This document shows, in pieces, positions 1-19,406 of a stretch of DNA of 64,000 nucleotides. Source of the stretch: Pseudoxanthomonas sp. (GTDB lineage Bacteria; Pseudomonadota; Gammaproteobacteria; Xanthomonadales; Xanthomonadaceae); contig NZ_CP114978.1 in NCBI RefSeq assembly GCF_027498035.1, positions 3,782,001 through 3,846,000 of the forward strand. Direction: 5' to 3'. Both the position numbers and the translations under genes were made by a program. Under the pieces are notes generated by a model. The model was not told where the DNA came from. It did not search any database and was given only the letters and a program-made list of their open reading frames with translations. Each line of letters begins with the position of its first letter. Within the stretch, counting starts at the first letter, position 1.

Positions 1-1192
<1,192 letters not shown>

Positions 1193-1196
<4 letters not shown>

Positions 1197-1978
1197 GCGC
1201 TCCAGTCCGGCAGGCGCTTGGCGAAGAAGGCGGCAACGCCTTCGTGCGCCTCGTCACTGTTGCGTGCCGCGGCGATGCGCGCGGTGGTGTCGTGGATCAA
1301 TGCGGTGCTGATCGGCTGGGCCGCCACGTGCTGGACCAGGTGCTTGCACGCGGACTGCGCCCGTGGCGCGCCGGCCAGCAGCGCCTCGGAGACCTCGCCC
1401 ACGCGCGTATCCAGTGCCTCTGGTTCGCAGACTTCGTGGATCAAGCCCAGCTGCTGCGCCTGGGCTGCATCGAAGCGCTCGCCGGTCAGGAAATAGCGCT
1501 GCGCCGCGCGCGCGCCGATCGCGCGGATCACGTATGGGCTGATCGTGGCCGGGATCAACCCCAGCCGGACTTCGGTGGTGCCAAAGCTGGCATTGGGCGT
1601 GGCCAGCGCGATGTCGCAGGTGGCAACCAGCCCGGTGCCGCCGGCCAGCGCCGCGCCATGCACGCGGGCGATGGTCGGCTTGGCGCAGCTGGCCAGCGTG
1701 GCCAGCATCGTTGCCAGCGCGCCCGCATCGCGCAGGTTCTCATCGTGGCTGAAGCCGGCCATGCGCCGCATCCAGTCCAGGTCGCCGCCGGCGCAGAAAC
1801 TCCTGCCGCGCCCGGCCAGCACGATCACGCGCACGGCGGCATCGGCTTCCAGGGCGCGCAGGGCATGGGTCAGCGCGGCGATCAGGTGTTCGTCGAAGGC
1901 GTTGTGCACCTCGGGCCGGTTGAGCCACAGCGTGGCCACGGCGCCGTCGTGTTCGATCTGCAGGTTCGGTGAATTCAT
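1193..1978 (-). CDS. liuC: Enoyl-CoA hydratase family protein, probable methylglutaconyl-CoA hydratase
   Basis: A crotonase-family protein of 261 residues that probably hydrates 3-methylglutaconyl-CoA to HMG-CoA in the leucine pathway. The start MNSPNLQIEHDGAVATLWLN at 1978 fits the family N-terminus better than an upstream in-frame codon at 2032, which would overlap liuB. The first oxyanion-hole loop is AGRGRSFCAGGDLDWM and the second is the glycine-rich HGAALAGGTGLVATCDIA, followed by FGTTEVRLGLIPA with an acidic residue at a catalytic position. It begins 10 bases after liuB ends and overlaps liuD by 4 bases. The substrate comes from operon context; the fold alone would allow other enoyl-CoA substrates. 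Confidence 0.87.
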
Positions 1979-1988
1979 GTGGGCCGCC

Positions 1989-3596
<1,608 letters not shown>

Positions 3597-3609
3597 CGTG
3601 GCCTGCTCC

Positions 3610-4761
3610 TCAACCCTGGCCGACCAGCTCGCGGCCGATCAGCATGCGCCGGATTTCCGAGGTGCCGGCGCCGATTTCGTACAGCTTGGCGTCGCGCCAC
3701 AGGCGGCCAGTGGGGTAGTCGTTGATGTAACCGTTCCCGCCCAGCGACTGGATCGCCTGGCCAGCCATCCAGGTGGCCTTCTCCGCGCTGTACAGGATCG
3801 CGCCGGCGGCATCCTTGCGCGTGGTCTCGCCGCGGTCGCAGGCCTTGGCCACTGCGTAGACATAGGCACGACAGGCATTGAAGCCCACGTACATGTCGGC
3901 CAGCTTGCCCTGCATCAGCTCGAATTCCCCGATCGGCCGGCCGAACTGGCGGCGTTCGCGCACATAGGGCAGCACGGCATCCATGCACGCGGCCATGATT
4001 CCCAGTGGCCCACCGGACAGCACCACGCGCTCGTAGTCCAGGCCGGACATCAACACTTTCACGCCCTGGTTGAGGCCGCCCAGGATGTTTTCCTCGGGTA
4101 CTTCGCAATCGTTGAACACCAATTCGCAGGTGTTGGAGCCGCGCATACCCAGCTTGTCCAGCTTCTGTGCGGTCGAAAATCCCTTGAAATCCCGCTCCAC
4201 GATGAATGCGGTGATCCCGCGCGGGCCGGCCTCCGGTTCGGTCTTGGCATAGACAATCAGGGTGTGGGCGTCCGGCCCGTTGGTGATCCACATCTTGCTG
4301 CCGTTGAGCACATAGCGATCGCCGCGTTTGTCCGCGCGCAGCTTCATGGAGACCACGTCCGAGCCGGCGCCGACCTCGCTCATCGCCAGTGCGCCGATAT
4401 GCTCGCCGCTGACCAGCTTTGGCAGGTAGCGCGCTTTCTGCTCAGTCGTGCCGTTCTTGCGCAGCTGGTTCACGCACAGATTGGAATGGGCGCCATAGGA
4501 CAGCCCGATCGCCGAACACGCCCGCGAGACCTCTTCCATGGCTACCACGTGGGCCAGGTAGCCCATGTTCGTGCCGCCGTATTCCTCATCCACGGTCAGG
4601 CCCAGCAGGCCCATCTCGCCCAGTTGCGGCCACAGCGCGTTGGGAAAGGCGTTGTCGCGATCGGCCGATTCGGCCAGCGGCGCGATCACGCTGCTGGAAA
4701 AGGCGCGGACCGCATCACGCAGCTGGTCGATGTCCTGCCCGAGGTCGAAGCTGAAATCCAT
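3610..4761 (-). CDS. liuA: Isovaleryl-CoA dehydrogenase
   Basis: An FAD-dependent acyl-CoA dehydrogenase of 383 residues. It oxidises isovaleryl-CoA to 3-methylcrotonyl-CoA, the substrate of LiuB/LiuD. The chosen start MDFSFDLGQDIDQLRDAVR at 4761 has an upstream AAAGGA; a longer frame exists but reads as low-complexity leader. Family signatures are ALAMSEVGAGSDVVSMKL and WITNGPDAHTLIVYAKT (FAD and substrate side) and QSLGGNGYINDYPTGRLWRDAKLYEIGAGTSEI at the C-terminus. It is the first gene of the minus-strand operon. Assignment to isovaleryl-CoA rather than another short acyl-CoA rests on the adjacent methylcrotonyl-CoA carboxylase. Confidence 0.92.
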   Translation of the reverse strand: MDFSFDLGQDIDQLRDAVRAFSSSVIAPLAESADRDNAFPNALWPQLGEMGLLGLTVDEEYGGTNMGYLAHVVAMEEVSRACSAIGLSYGAHSNLCVNQLRKNGTTEQKARYLPKLVSGEHIGALAMSEVGAGSDVVSMKLRADKRGDRYVLNGSKMWITNGPDAHTLIVYAKTEPEAGPRGITAFIVERDFKGFSTAQKLDKLGMRGSNTCELVFNDCEVPEENILGGLNQGVKVLMSGLDYERVVLSGGPLGIMAACMDAVLPYVRERRQFGRPIGEFELMQGKLADMYVGFNACRAYVYAVAKACDRGETTRKDAAGAILYSAEKATWMAGQAIQSLGGNGYINDYPTGRLWRDAKLYEIGAGTSEIRRMLIGRELVGQG

Positions 4762-5096
4762 GGTGCAAGGTGTCCTTTCGCTGGTCGTCCGTACCCGGAG
4801 AATGGCACGGCAAAAGCGGGGCAGGCTGCCGGTGGAATGCGGCGCTGGCACGCTGCAGGGCAGCATCCACAGAAATTTTCGCCGCGGTGCTTCCCGTAAC
4901 GGCGCTTGCCTGCCACAATGCGCGCCCCTGAGGCTGGCCGCCGACGGGCACCAGCGATGGTGTGCTGCACTTCCGGGTGCGCAGGCGGGTGACGGGCAGC
5001 AGATTTGATGTGCAGTCGTTGACAGTACGTCGATCTCACGCCAGAATCACCGGCTGTTTCACCCCGACCCAAACTGGTCGGGTCCAGGCTTCATCT
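4762..5096. other. Divergent intergenic region between liuA and the tRNA-tuf transcript
   Basis: These 335 bases carry no credible gene. They must hold the minus-strand liu promoter, for which I see no convincing boxes, and the plus-strand tRNA/tuf promoter listed separately. After that promoter there is a hairpin with CCCGACC at 5063-5069 pairing with GGTCGGG at 5076-5082, in the leader just ahead of tRNA-Tyr. Confidence 0.6.
5019..5047 (+). promoter_or_regulatory. Sigma-70 promoter of the tRNA-Tyr/Gly/Thr-tuf transcript
   Basis: A perfect -35 box TTGACA (5019-5024) is followed after 17 bp by CAGAAT (5042-5047). It lies about 50 bases before tRNA-Tyr, where a strong constitutive promoter is expected. 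Confidence 0.75.
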
Positions 5097-5182
5097 GGAG
5101 GGATACCCAAGCGGCCAACGGGGGCAGACTGTAAATCTGCTGGCTTACGCCTTCGGTGGTTCGAATCCACCTCCCTCCACCA
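5097..5182 (+). tRNA. tRNA-Tyr (GTA)
   Basis: A class II tRNA of 86 bases including an encoded CCA. The acceptor arm GGAGGGA pairs with TCCCTCC, a long variable arm is present, and the anticodon GTA is at 5131-5133. It is the first of three tRNAs before tuf, the order seen at the tufB locus of enteric bacteria (tyrU-glyT-thrT-tufB). Confidence 0.97.
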
Positions 5183-5218
5183 GATTTCACCAGGTTTTTG
5201 TTGTTGCGGTATCCCGGC

Positions 5219-5292
5219 GCGGGAGTAGTTCAACGGTAGAACCTCAGCCTTCCAAGCTGATGGTGCGGGTTCGATTCCCGTCTCCCGCTCCA
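5219..5292 (+). tRNA. tRNA-Gly (TCC)
   Basis: A 74-base tRNA with encoded CCA. The acceptor GCGGGAG pairs with CTCCCGC. The anticodon stem TCAGC/GCTGA holds the loop CTTCCAA, giving anticodon TCC at 5251-5253. The T-arm GGTTCGATTCC is canonical. Confidence 0.97.
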
Positions 5293-5343
5293 TTGAACTT
5301 CCGCTCCATCGTCGCCAGGTTTGCCGCAGCGACAACGTTTTAC

Positions 5344-5419
5344 GCTCACGTAGCTCAGTCGGTAGAGCACCTCCTTGGTAAGGAGGAGGTCGAAGGTTCG
5401 ATTCCTTTCGTGAGCACCA
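5344..5419 (+). tRNA. tRNA-Thr (GGT)
   Basis: A 76-base tRNA with encoded CCA. The acceptor arms are GCTCACG and CGTGAGC. The anticodon loop TTGGTAA gives GGT at 5377-5379. It ends 51 bases before tuf, so it is probably processed from a shared tRNA-tuf transcript. Confidence 0.97.
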
Positions 5420-5470
5420 TCCAAGCAGTACGTTTCATCCTCTTATCTAACGATCCGAGAATAAGCAGCC

Positions 5471-6661
5471 ATGGCAAAGGGTAAGTTCGAGCGCACCAAG
5501 CCGCACGTGAACGTGGGCACGATTGGTCACGTTGACCATGGCAAGACCACGCTGACCGCCGCACTGACCAAGGTCGGCGCCGAGCGTTTCGGTGGCGAGT
5601 TCAAGGCCTATGACGCGATCGACGCGGCGCCGGAAGAGAAGGCGCGCGGCATCACGATCTCGACCGCCCACGTGGAATACGAATCGCCGAACCGCCACTA
5701 CGCGCACGTCGATTGCCCGGGCCATGCTGACTACGTCAAGAACATGATCACCGGTGCTGCGCAGATGGACGGCGCGATCCTGGTGTGCTCGGCCGCTGAC
5801 GGCCCGATGCCGCAGACCCGCGAGCACATCCTGCTGTCGCGCCAGGTCGGCGTGCCGCACATCGTGGTGTTCCTGAACAAGGCTGACATGGTCGACGACG
5901 CCGAGCTGCTCGAGCTGGTCGAGATGGAAGTCCGTGAGCTGCTGAGCAAGTACGACTTCCCGGGCGACGACACTCCGATCATCCACGGCTCGGCCCGTCT
6001 GGCGCTGGAAGGCGACCAGAGCGAAATCGGCGTGCCGGCGATCCTGAAGCTGGTCGAAGCCCTCGACACCTTCATTCCGGAGCCGGAGCGCGACATCGAC
6101 AAGGCATTCCTGATGCCAGTCGAAGACGTGTTCTCGATCTCGGGTCGCGGCACCGTGGTGACTGGTCGTATCGAGCGCGGCATCATCAAGGTTGGCGACG
6201 AAATCGAAATCGTCGGCATCCGTCCGGTGCAGAAGACCACCGTGACCGGCGTGGAAATGTTCCGCAAGCTGCTGGACCAGGGTCAGGCAGGCGACAACGC
6301 CGGTCTGCTGCTGCGCGGCACCAAGCGTGACGACGTCGAGCGCGGCCAGGTCCTGGCCAAGCCGGGTTCGATCAAGCCGCACACCGAGTTCGAGTCGGAA
6401 GTGTATGTGCTGTCGAAGGACGAAGGCGGCCGTCACACCCCGTTCTTCAAGGGCTACCGTCCGCAGTTCTACTTCCGTACCACCGACATCACCGGTGCGG
6501 TCGAGCTGCCGGAAGGCACCGAGATGGTGATGCCGGGTGACAACGTGAAGATGGTCGTGACCCTGATCAATCCGGTCGCCATGGACGAAGGTCTGCGCTT
6601 CGCGATTCGCGAAGGCGGTCGTACCGTCGGCGCCGGCGTCGTGGCCAAGATCATCAAGTGA
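5471..6661 (+). CDS. tuf: Elongation factor Tu, copy 1
   Basis: EF-Tu (396 residues), the GTPase that brings aminoacyl-tRNA to the ribosome. Visible motifs are the P-loop GHVDHGKTTLTAAL, switch II DCPGHADYVKNMITGAAQ and the guanine-specificity motif NKADMVDD. The oligonucleotide-fold domains 2 and 3 follow, with GRGTVVTGRIERG in domain 2 and EGGRTVGAGVVAKIIK at the C-terminus. The protein is identical to the second copy at 22814-24004. By eye the two genes differ at only seven bases, all synonymous. It is co-transcribed with the upstream tRNAs, as at tufB loci. Confidence 0.99.
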   Translation: MAKGKFERTKPHVNVGTIGHVDHGKTTLTAALTKVGAERFGGEFKAYDAIDAAPEEKARGITISTAHVEYESPNRHYAHVDCPGHADYVKNMITGAAQMDGAILVCSAADGPMPQTREHILLSRQVGVPHIVVFLNKADMVDDAELLELVEMEVRELLSKYDFPGDDTPIIHGSARLALEGDQSEIGVPAILKLVEALDTFIPEPERDIDKAFLMPVEDVFSISGRGTVVTGRIERGIIKVGDEIEIVGIRPVQKTTVTGVEMFRKLLDQGQAGDNAGLLLRGTKRDDVERGQVLAKPGSIKPHTEFESEVYVLSKDEGGRHTPFFKGYRPQFYFRTTDITGAVELPEGTEMVMPGDNVKMVVTLINPVAMDEGLRFAIREGGRTVGAGVVAKIIK

Positions 6662-6669
6662 CGATCTGA

Positions 6670-6703
6670 CCCCTGCATGCCATTGGCGCGCAGGGGCTTT
6701 GTT
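6670..6703 (+). terminator. Hairpin terminator after tuf copy 1
   Basis: CCCCTGC (6670-6676) pairs with GCAGGGG (6690-6696) and is followed by CTTTGTT, nine bases after the tuf stop. The short T-tract suggests partial termination. Confidence 0.6.
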
Positions 6704-6706
6704 GGG

Positions 6707-6783
6707 TCGTCATCCCTGCGCAGGCGAGGATCCAGCGACTTGGCAAAGGCCAGTTCGTCATCCCCGCGAAGGCGGGGATCCAG
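6707..6783. repeat. Two copies of a palindromic intergenic repeat
   Basis: Two related 29-base units lie at 6707-6735 and 6755-6783. Each starts TCGTCATCCC and ends GGATCCAG around a GC-rich imperfect palindrome. The second unit has the clean stem CCCCGC-GAAG-GCGGGG. This resembles the dispersed TCATCCCCGCGAAGGCGGGGATCC-type repeats common in Xanthomonad and other proteobacterial intergenic DNA. Only one locus is visible here, so dispersal across the genome is inferred. Confidence 0.6.
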
Positions 6784-6788
6784 AACCG

Positions 6789-6821
6789 GCACAGGCGAGT
6801 CTCTGATTCGCCTGTGCTTTT
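6789..6821 (+). terminator. Rho-independent terminator before tRNA-Trp
   Basis: A perfect 10-bp stem, GCACAGGCGA (6789-6798) with TCGCCTGTGC (6808-6817), has a 9-base loop and is followed by TTTT. It separates the tuf transcript from tRNA-Trp-secE-nusG, or attenuates between them. Confidence 0.8.
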
Positions 6822-6830
6822 GTAGTTAAT

Positions 6831-6906
<76 letters not shown>

Positions 6907-6967
6907 CTTCCCGTTCGTCCCGTCGCCCTTGGTGGCGGTGCAGTGCAAGGCGGCACATCCGACTTCA

Positions 6968-7360
6968 ATGAACAGCAAGATCCAACAATCGAAGGCAGCA
7001 GGCACGTCCAGTGGCGACATCGCCAAGTACGTGGCGACAGCCGTGCTGGTCGTTGCCGGTCTGGTGGCGTGGTGGTGGTTCGCGGGCCAGTGGGTCACTC
7101 CGCTGCGCGCGCTGGCCGTCGTTGTCGGCCTGGTGGCTGGCGCAGCAGTGTTCATCTCCACGGCAAAGGGCAAGGACACGGTTGAGTTCCTGTCCGAGTC
7201 CCGCTTCGAGCTGCGCAAGGTGGTCTGGCCGACGCGCCAGGAATCGCTGCGCATGACCTGGGTGGTGATGGTGGTGGTGTTGATCCTCAGCCTGATCCTG
7301 GCTGGCTTCGATTTCGTCATCCAATGGATGATCGAAAAACTGTTCACGATGGGTCGTTGA
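6968..7360 (+). CDS. secE: Preprotein translocase subunit SecE
   Basis: The small essential membrane subunit of SecYEG (130 residues). The start MNSKIQQSKAAGTSSG at 6968 is preferred over an upstream in-frame codon inside the tRNA-secE gap. Hydrophobic segments lie near residues 20-38, 44-64 and 102-122. The conserved SecE motif just before the last segment is FELRKVVWPTRQESLRMTWV. The extra N-terminal membrane segments match the long enterobacterial form. nusG starts 13 bases downstream. Confidence 0.96.
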   Translation: MNSKIQQSKAAGTSSGDIAKYVATAVLVVAGLVAWWWFAGQWVTPLRALAVVVGLVAGAAVFISTAKGKDTVEFLSESRFELRKVVWPTRQESLRMTWVVMVVVLILSLILAGFDFVIQWMIEKLFTMGR

Positions 7361-7373
7361 GGAGAATTCCGCA

Positions 7374-7931
7374 GTGAAGCGTTGGTACGTGGTACATGCC
7401 TATTCGGGCTTCGAGAAGTCGGTGGCGCAGGCGTTGCGCGATCGCATCGTTCGCAATGGCATGGAAGAGCGCTTCGGCGACGTGTTGGTCCCGACCGAAG
7501 AGGTCATCGAAATGCGCTCCGGCCAGAAGCGTCGTTCCGAGCGCAAGTTCTTCCCCGGCTACGTGCTGGTGCAGATCGAGACCCACGAAGAGGCTGGCAT
7601 CCCGCGCATCGACAACGAGTCGTGGCACATGGTGAAGGAGACCAGCAAGGTGCTGGGCTTCATCGGTGGTACCGCGGATCGTCCGCTGCCGATCCGTGAC
7701 GACGAGGCGGCTGCGATCCTGGACCGTGTTCAGGAAGGTGTCGAGAAGCCGCGTCCGAAGGTGTTGTTCGAGCCGGGCGAGATGGTTCGCGTGGTCGACG
7801 GCCCGTTCAACGACTTCAACGGCGTGGTCGAAGAAGTCAACTACGAAAAGAGCCGCTTGCGCGTCGCGGTGCTCATTTTCGGGCGTTCCACCCCGGTGGA
7901 GCTGGAATTCGGTCAGGTCGAGAAGGCCTGA
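7374..7931 (+). CDS. nusG: Transcription termination/antitermination factor NusG
   Basis: NusG (185 residues) binds RNA polymerase and links it to Rho or to the leading ribosome. It uses a GTG start with GAGGAG upstream. The NGN domain opens with RWYVVHAYSGFEKSVAQALR and contains RKFFPGYVLVQIE. The C-terminal KOW domain contains FEPGEMVRVVDGPFNDFNG. The length is normal. Confidence 0.98.
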   Translation: MKRWYVVHAYSGFEKSVAQALRDRIVRNGMEERFGDVLVPTEEVIEMRSGQKRRSERKFFPGYVLVQIETHEEAGIPRIDNESWHMVKETSKVLGFIGGTADRPLPIRDDEAAAILDRVQEGVEKPRPKVLFEPGEMVRVVDGPFNDFNGVVEEVNYEKSRLRVAVLIFGRSTPVELEFGQVEKA

Positions 7932-8135
7932 TCCGCGCGCCCGGCGCCACGTGTGCCGGGGCGTGAAAAACCTGCTATAGTGCGCGGCTCCCTGCTTGGT
8001 CGAGCCGGGTAAAGGCATTGGCCGCCCTCGAGGGTGGCCTTTGTCACGAACGAGATACGCGAAGTCGGGACGCGTGATTTTCCCGATCCGATGGGGAGCC
8101 TGAGTTCCAGGCGCTAGCACCCGGAGAGCATTGAA
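7932..8135 (+). promoter_or_regulatory. rplKA promoter and structured leader
   Basis: A -10-like TATAGT sits at 7976-7981 with no good -35. Directly after it, GGCTC can pair with GAGCC. Further down, GGCCGCCCT (8020-8028) pairs with AGGGTGGCC (8031-8039) followed by TTTG, which is attenuator-like. In enteric bacteria this leader region carries the promoter and L1 autoregulation site of the L11 operon; the same role here is inferred. Confidence 0.5.
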
Positions 8136-8564
8136 ATGGCAAAGAAAGTTGTCGGTTACATCAAGCTGCAGGTGAAGGCCGGTCAGGCCAATCCCTCGCC
8201 GCCGGTCGGTCCTGCGCTGGGTCAGCGCGGCCTGAACATCATGGAGTTCTGCAAGGCGTTCAACGCCGCAACGCAGAAGCTCGAGCCGGGTCTGCCGACC
8301 CCGGTCATCATCACGGCCTATTCGGACCGTACCTTCACCTTCATCACCAAGTCGACCCCGGCTTCGGTGCTGCTGAAGAAGGCTGTCGGCATCCAGTCCG
8401 GCTCCAAGCGCCCGAACACCGAAAAGGTGGGCAAGGTCACCCGCAAGCAGCTCGAAGAGATCGCCAAGGCGAAGGAAGCCGACCTGACTGCAGCGGACCT
8501 GGATGCAGCGGTGCGCACGATTGCGGGCTCGGCCCGTTCCATGGGTCTGACGGTCGAGGGCTGA
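8136..8564 (+). CDS. rplK: 50S ribosomal protein L11
   Basis: L11 (142 residues) binds the GTPase centre of 23S rRNA and is needed for stringent-response sensing. It starts MAKKVVGYIKLQVKAGQANP after a GGAGAG ribosome site. The proline-rich signature PPVGPALGQRGLNIMEFCKAFN is present, and the C-terminal RNA-binding half ends RSMGLTVEG. rplA starts 4 bases after its stop. Confidence 0.99.
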   Translation: MAKKVVGYIKLQVKAGQANPSPPVGPALGQRGLNIMEFCKAFNAATQKLEPGLPTPVIITAYSDRTFTFITKSTPASVLLKKAVGIQSGSKRPNTEKVGKVTRKQLEEIAKAKEADLTAADLDAAVRTIAGSARSMGLTVEG

Positions 8565-8568
8565 GACA

Positions 8569-9267
8569 ATGGCAATGAACAAGCGACAGAAGGCCATCCT
8601 GGCCGCAGTGACCCCCGGCAAGGCCTATGGCTTTGACGAGGCCCTGAGCATCCTCAAGAGCGCCACCAAGGCCAAGTTCGTCGAGTCGATCGACGTGGCC
8701 GTGCGCCTGGGCGTGGACGCCAAGAAGTCCGACCAGCAGGTGCGCGGTTCCACCGTGCTGCCGGCCGGTACCGGCAAGTCGGTCCGCGTGGCGGTGTTCG
8801 CACCGGCCGGTGCCAAGGCTGACGAAGCCCTGGCCGCTGGCGCCGAAGCCGTGGGCATGGACGATCTGGCCGAGAAGATGCAGGCCGGCGACCTGAACTA
8901 CGACGTGGTCATCGCGACTCCGGACGCGATGCGCGTGGTCGGTAAGCTCGGCACGCTGCTGGGCCCGCGCGGCCTGATGCCGAACCCGAAGGTCGGCACT
9001 GTTTCGGCCAACCCGGCCGAAGCCGTGAAGAATGCCAAGTCGGGTCAGGTGCGTTACCGCACCGACAAGGCCGGCATCATCCACTGCACCATTGGCAAGG
9101 CCTCGTTCGAAGGCGAAGCGCTGAAGGGCAACCTGCAGGCGCTGCTGGCTGACCTGATCAAGGCCAAGCCGGCGACCGCCAAGGGCCAGTACCTGCAGAA
9201 GATTTCGATCAGCTCCACGATGGGTCCCGGCGTGATGGTGGACCAGTCCTCGCTGAGCCTGAAGTAA
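8569..9267 (+). CDS. rplA: 50S ribosomal protein L1
   Basis: L1 (232 residues) forms the L1 stalk and, in enteric bacteria, represses its own operon. The start MAMNKRQKAILAAVTPGKAY lies 4 bases after rplK. Family signatures are NYDVVIATPDAMRVVGKLGT and GPRGLMPNPKVGTVS. A second in-frame ATG two codons later (MNKRQKA) is also possible. Confidence 0.99.
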   Translation: MAMNKRQKAILAAVTPGKAYGFDEALSILKSATKAKFVESIDVAVRLGVDAKKSDQQVRGSTVLPAGTGKSVRVAVFAPAGAKADEALAAGAEAVGMDDLAEKMQAGDLNYDVVIATPDAMRVVGKLGTLLGPRGLMPNPKVGTVSANPAEAVKNAKSGQVRYRTDKAGIIHCTIGKASFEGEALKGNLQALLADLIKAKPATAKGQYLQKISISSTMGPGVMVDQSSLSLK

Positions 9268-9631
9268 TTGTTGTAACCGGCGGCAGGGCAACCTGCTGCC
9301 GGCGTTGTGCTTGAGGGCGATCGATCCGGTGTCATGCCGGGGAGAAAGCCGTCAAAGACCGCAGGTGCGGTCAGCGCGCTCCGACGACGGGCAGGGAAGC
9401 TCGGTCCTGGCAAGGATTCGGCGTCGGCGCTAGCGGGACTGCTTGATTGGCTTTACGGCCAGCCCGCGCAGATGGTGCCGCCTTCATCGGTTTGTTCTGG
9501 TTTTCCCGTTCCGGGTGCCAGTTGATGAGGCCACCAGTTGGGGTGCTTGGCATCCCCGGTGTCCAGGACGGACGCTGCCCTGGACCGCAAGCGGCAGGAG
9601 CCGTGAGCGGAGTTCACAAGAGGAGTGATTA
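9268..9631 (+). promoter_or_regulatory. rplJ leader region (L10-L12 autoregulatory leader candidate)
   Basis: This 364-base gap has no credible gene. Ten bases after rplA, CCGGCGGCAGG pairs with CCTGCTGCCGG around GCAA (9277-9302), a strong hairpin without a T-tract. The rest is a long leader ahead of rplJ. In other bacteria the L10(L12)4 complex binds such a leader and represses translation. I cannot fold the whole leader reliably, so the binding site is not placed. Confidence 0.5.
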
Positions 9632-10183
9632 ATGGCTCTCAATCTGTCCCAGAAGCAAGAAGTTGTCGCCGAGCTGGCAGAAGTCGCTGCCAAGGCGCAC
9701 TCCTTGATCGCCGCCGAATACGCAGGCACCACGGTCAGTCAGATGACCGCGATGCGCAAGCAGGCGCGTGAGTCCGGCGTGTACCTGCGGGTCGTCAAGA
9801 ACACCTTGGCCGCCCGTGCAGTGGAAGGTACCGAATACGAGTGCACCAAGGACTCGTTGGTCGGCCCGCTGCTGTATGCGTTCTCGACCGAGGAGCCCGG
9901 CGCTGCCGGTCGCCTGATCAAGGAATTCGCCAAGAGCAACGACAAGCTGCAGCCCAAGGTTGTCGCCGTCGGTGGCCAGCTGTACCCGGCCAGCCACGTC
10001 GATGTCCTGGCTTCGCTGCCCACGCTCGATCAGGCCCTGGCCATGCTGGCCCGCGTCCTGGCCGAACCCGCCACGATGTTCGCCCGCGCCGTCAAGGCCG
10101 TGGCCGACCAGCAGGGCGGTGGCGACGAAGCGGCTCCGGTCGAAGCGGAAGCTTCCGCTGAAGCCCCGGCTGAATCGGCTTAA
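9632..10183 (+). CDS. rplJ: 50S ribosomal protein L10
   Basis: L10 anchors the L12 dimers on the ribosomal stalk. It starts MALNLSQKQEVVAELAEVAA with AGGAGTG upstream. At 183 residues it is longer than the roughly 165 of Escherichia coli because of a C-terminal Gly/Ala/Glu-rich acidic tail (GGGDEAAPVEAEASAEAPAE). rplL follows 41 bases later. Confidence 0.98.
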   Translation: MALNLSQKQEVVAELAEVAAKAHSLIAAEYAGTTVSQMTAMRKQARESGVYLRVVKNTLAARAVEGTEYECTKDSLVGPLLYAFSTEEPGAAGRLIKEFAKSNDKLQPKVVAVGGQLYPASHVDVLASLPTLDQALAMLARVLAEPATMFARAVKAVADQQGGGDEAAPVEAEASAEAPAESA

Positions 10184-10224
10184 CTACGTATCCCCATCCA
10201 GAATATTTACCGAAGGTAATCACA

Positions 10225-10599
10225 ATGTCCCTGTCCAACGAACAGATCGTCGACGCCATCGCTGAAAAGACCCTCATGGAAGTCATGGAGCTGGTCAAGG
10301 CGATCGAAGAAAAGTTTGGCGTTTCCGCCGCCGCTCCGGTGGCTGCTGCTGGCCCGGCCGCTGCCGCTGCCGTGGTTGAAGAAGCGACCGAGTTCAACGT
10401 CATCCTGAAGGATGCCGGCGCCAAGAAGGTCGACGTCATCAAGGCTGTCCGCGCCATCACCGGCCTGGGCCTGAAGGAAGCCAAGGACCTCACCGAGGCC
10501 GGCGGCGTCCTGAAGGAAGCCGTGTCGAAGGAAGACGCAGAGAAGTACAAGAAGGACCTCGAAGCTGCCGGTGCGACCGTCGAAGTCAAGGCTTCTTAA
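10225..10599 (+). CDS. rplL: 50S ribosomal protein L7/L12
   Basis: The stalk protein L7/L12 (124 residues), which recruits translation factors. The N-terminal dimer domain is MSLSNEQIVDAIAEKTLMEV. An alanine-rich hinge spans about residues 38-53. The conserved C-terminal domain contains KKVDVIKAVRAITGLGLKEA. Confidence 0.99.
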   Translation: MSLSNEQIVDAIAEKTLMEVMELVKAIEEKFGVSAAAPVAAAGPAAAAAVVEEATEFNVILKDAGAKKVDVIKAVRAITGLGLKEAKDLTEAGGVLKEAVSKEDAEKYKKDLEAAGATVEVKAS

Positions 10600-10630
10600 T
10601 TCGTCGCCTGGCTCCATCGGCGACACCCGA

Positions 10631-10659
10631 AGGCCGGGGGCGAAAGCCCCTGGCCTTTG
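10631..10659 (+). terminator. Attenuator-like hairpin between rplL and rpoB
   Basis: GGCCGGGGGC (10632-10641) pairs with GCCCCTGGCC (10646-10655) around a GAAA tetraloop: 10 bp with one G-U pair, followed by TTTGG. Its place and weak T-run match the partial terminator known between rplL and rpoB in enteric bacteria, which lowers polymerase synthesis relative to L12. Confidence 0.75.
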
Positions 10660-10745
10660 GCCGTTGTTGAAATCGCAGTACGCAAGACGCAAGTAGCCGT
10701 TCGTAGTTCGCCACTTGAGTGTGGCCAGAAATCCACGAGTTGGTA

Positions 10746-10800
10746 GTTGGAAGTAGCGGGAGATGGCGTGCTGGTGCCGGCAATACCAGCGACTTCCAAC
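10746..10800 (+). promoter_or_regulatory. Long inverted repeat upstream of rpoB, possible RNase III processing site
   Basis: GTTGGAAGT (10746-10754) pairs perfectly with ACTTCCAAC (10792-10800), and inside it CTGGT pairs with ACCAG. In Escherichia coli the rplL-rpoB spacer is cut by RNase III at a double-stranded region. The same role here is inferred from position and structure. Confidence 0.5.
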
Positions 10801-10881
10801 TGACAGTTCCTCCCATTCGAAAGAATGTTTCCCCTTGGAGCCGCGGACGCGCGGTTCCTCAGATGCCAGAGGCAATGCCCC

Positions 10882-15076
<4,195 letters not shown>

Positions 15077-15168
15077 TCGCGCTGCCGGCGCGGTGGCCCA
15101 GGTTGCCGCGCCGGACGTCCCCATTCGACCAGCCCATCGACAAGCATTCCTCCTGAGGGAGAAACACC

Positions 15169-19396
<4,228 letters not shown>

Positions 19397-19406
19397 GCAA
19401 GACCGG

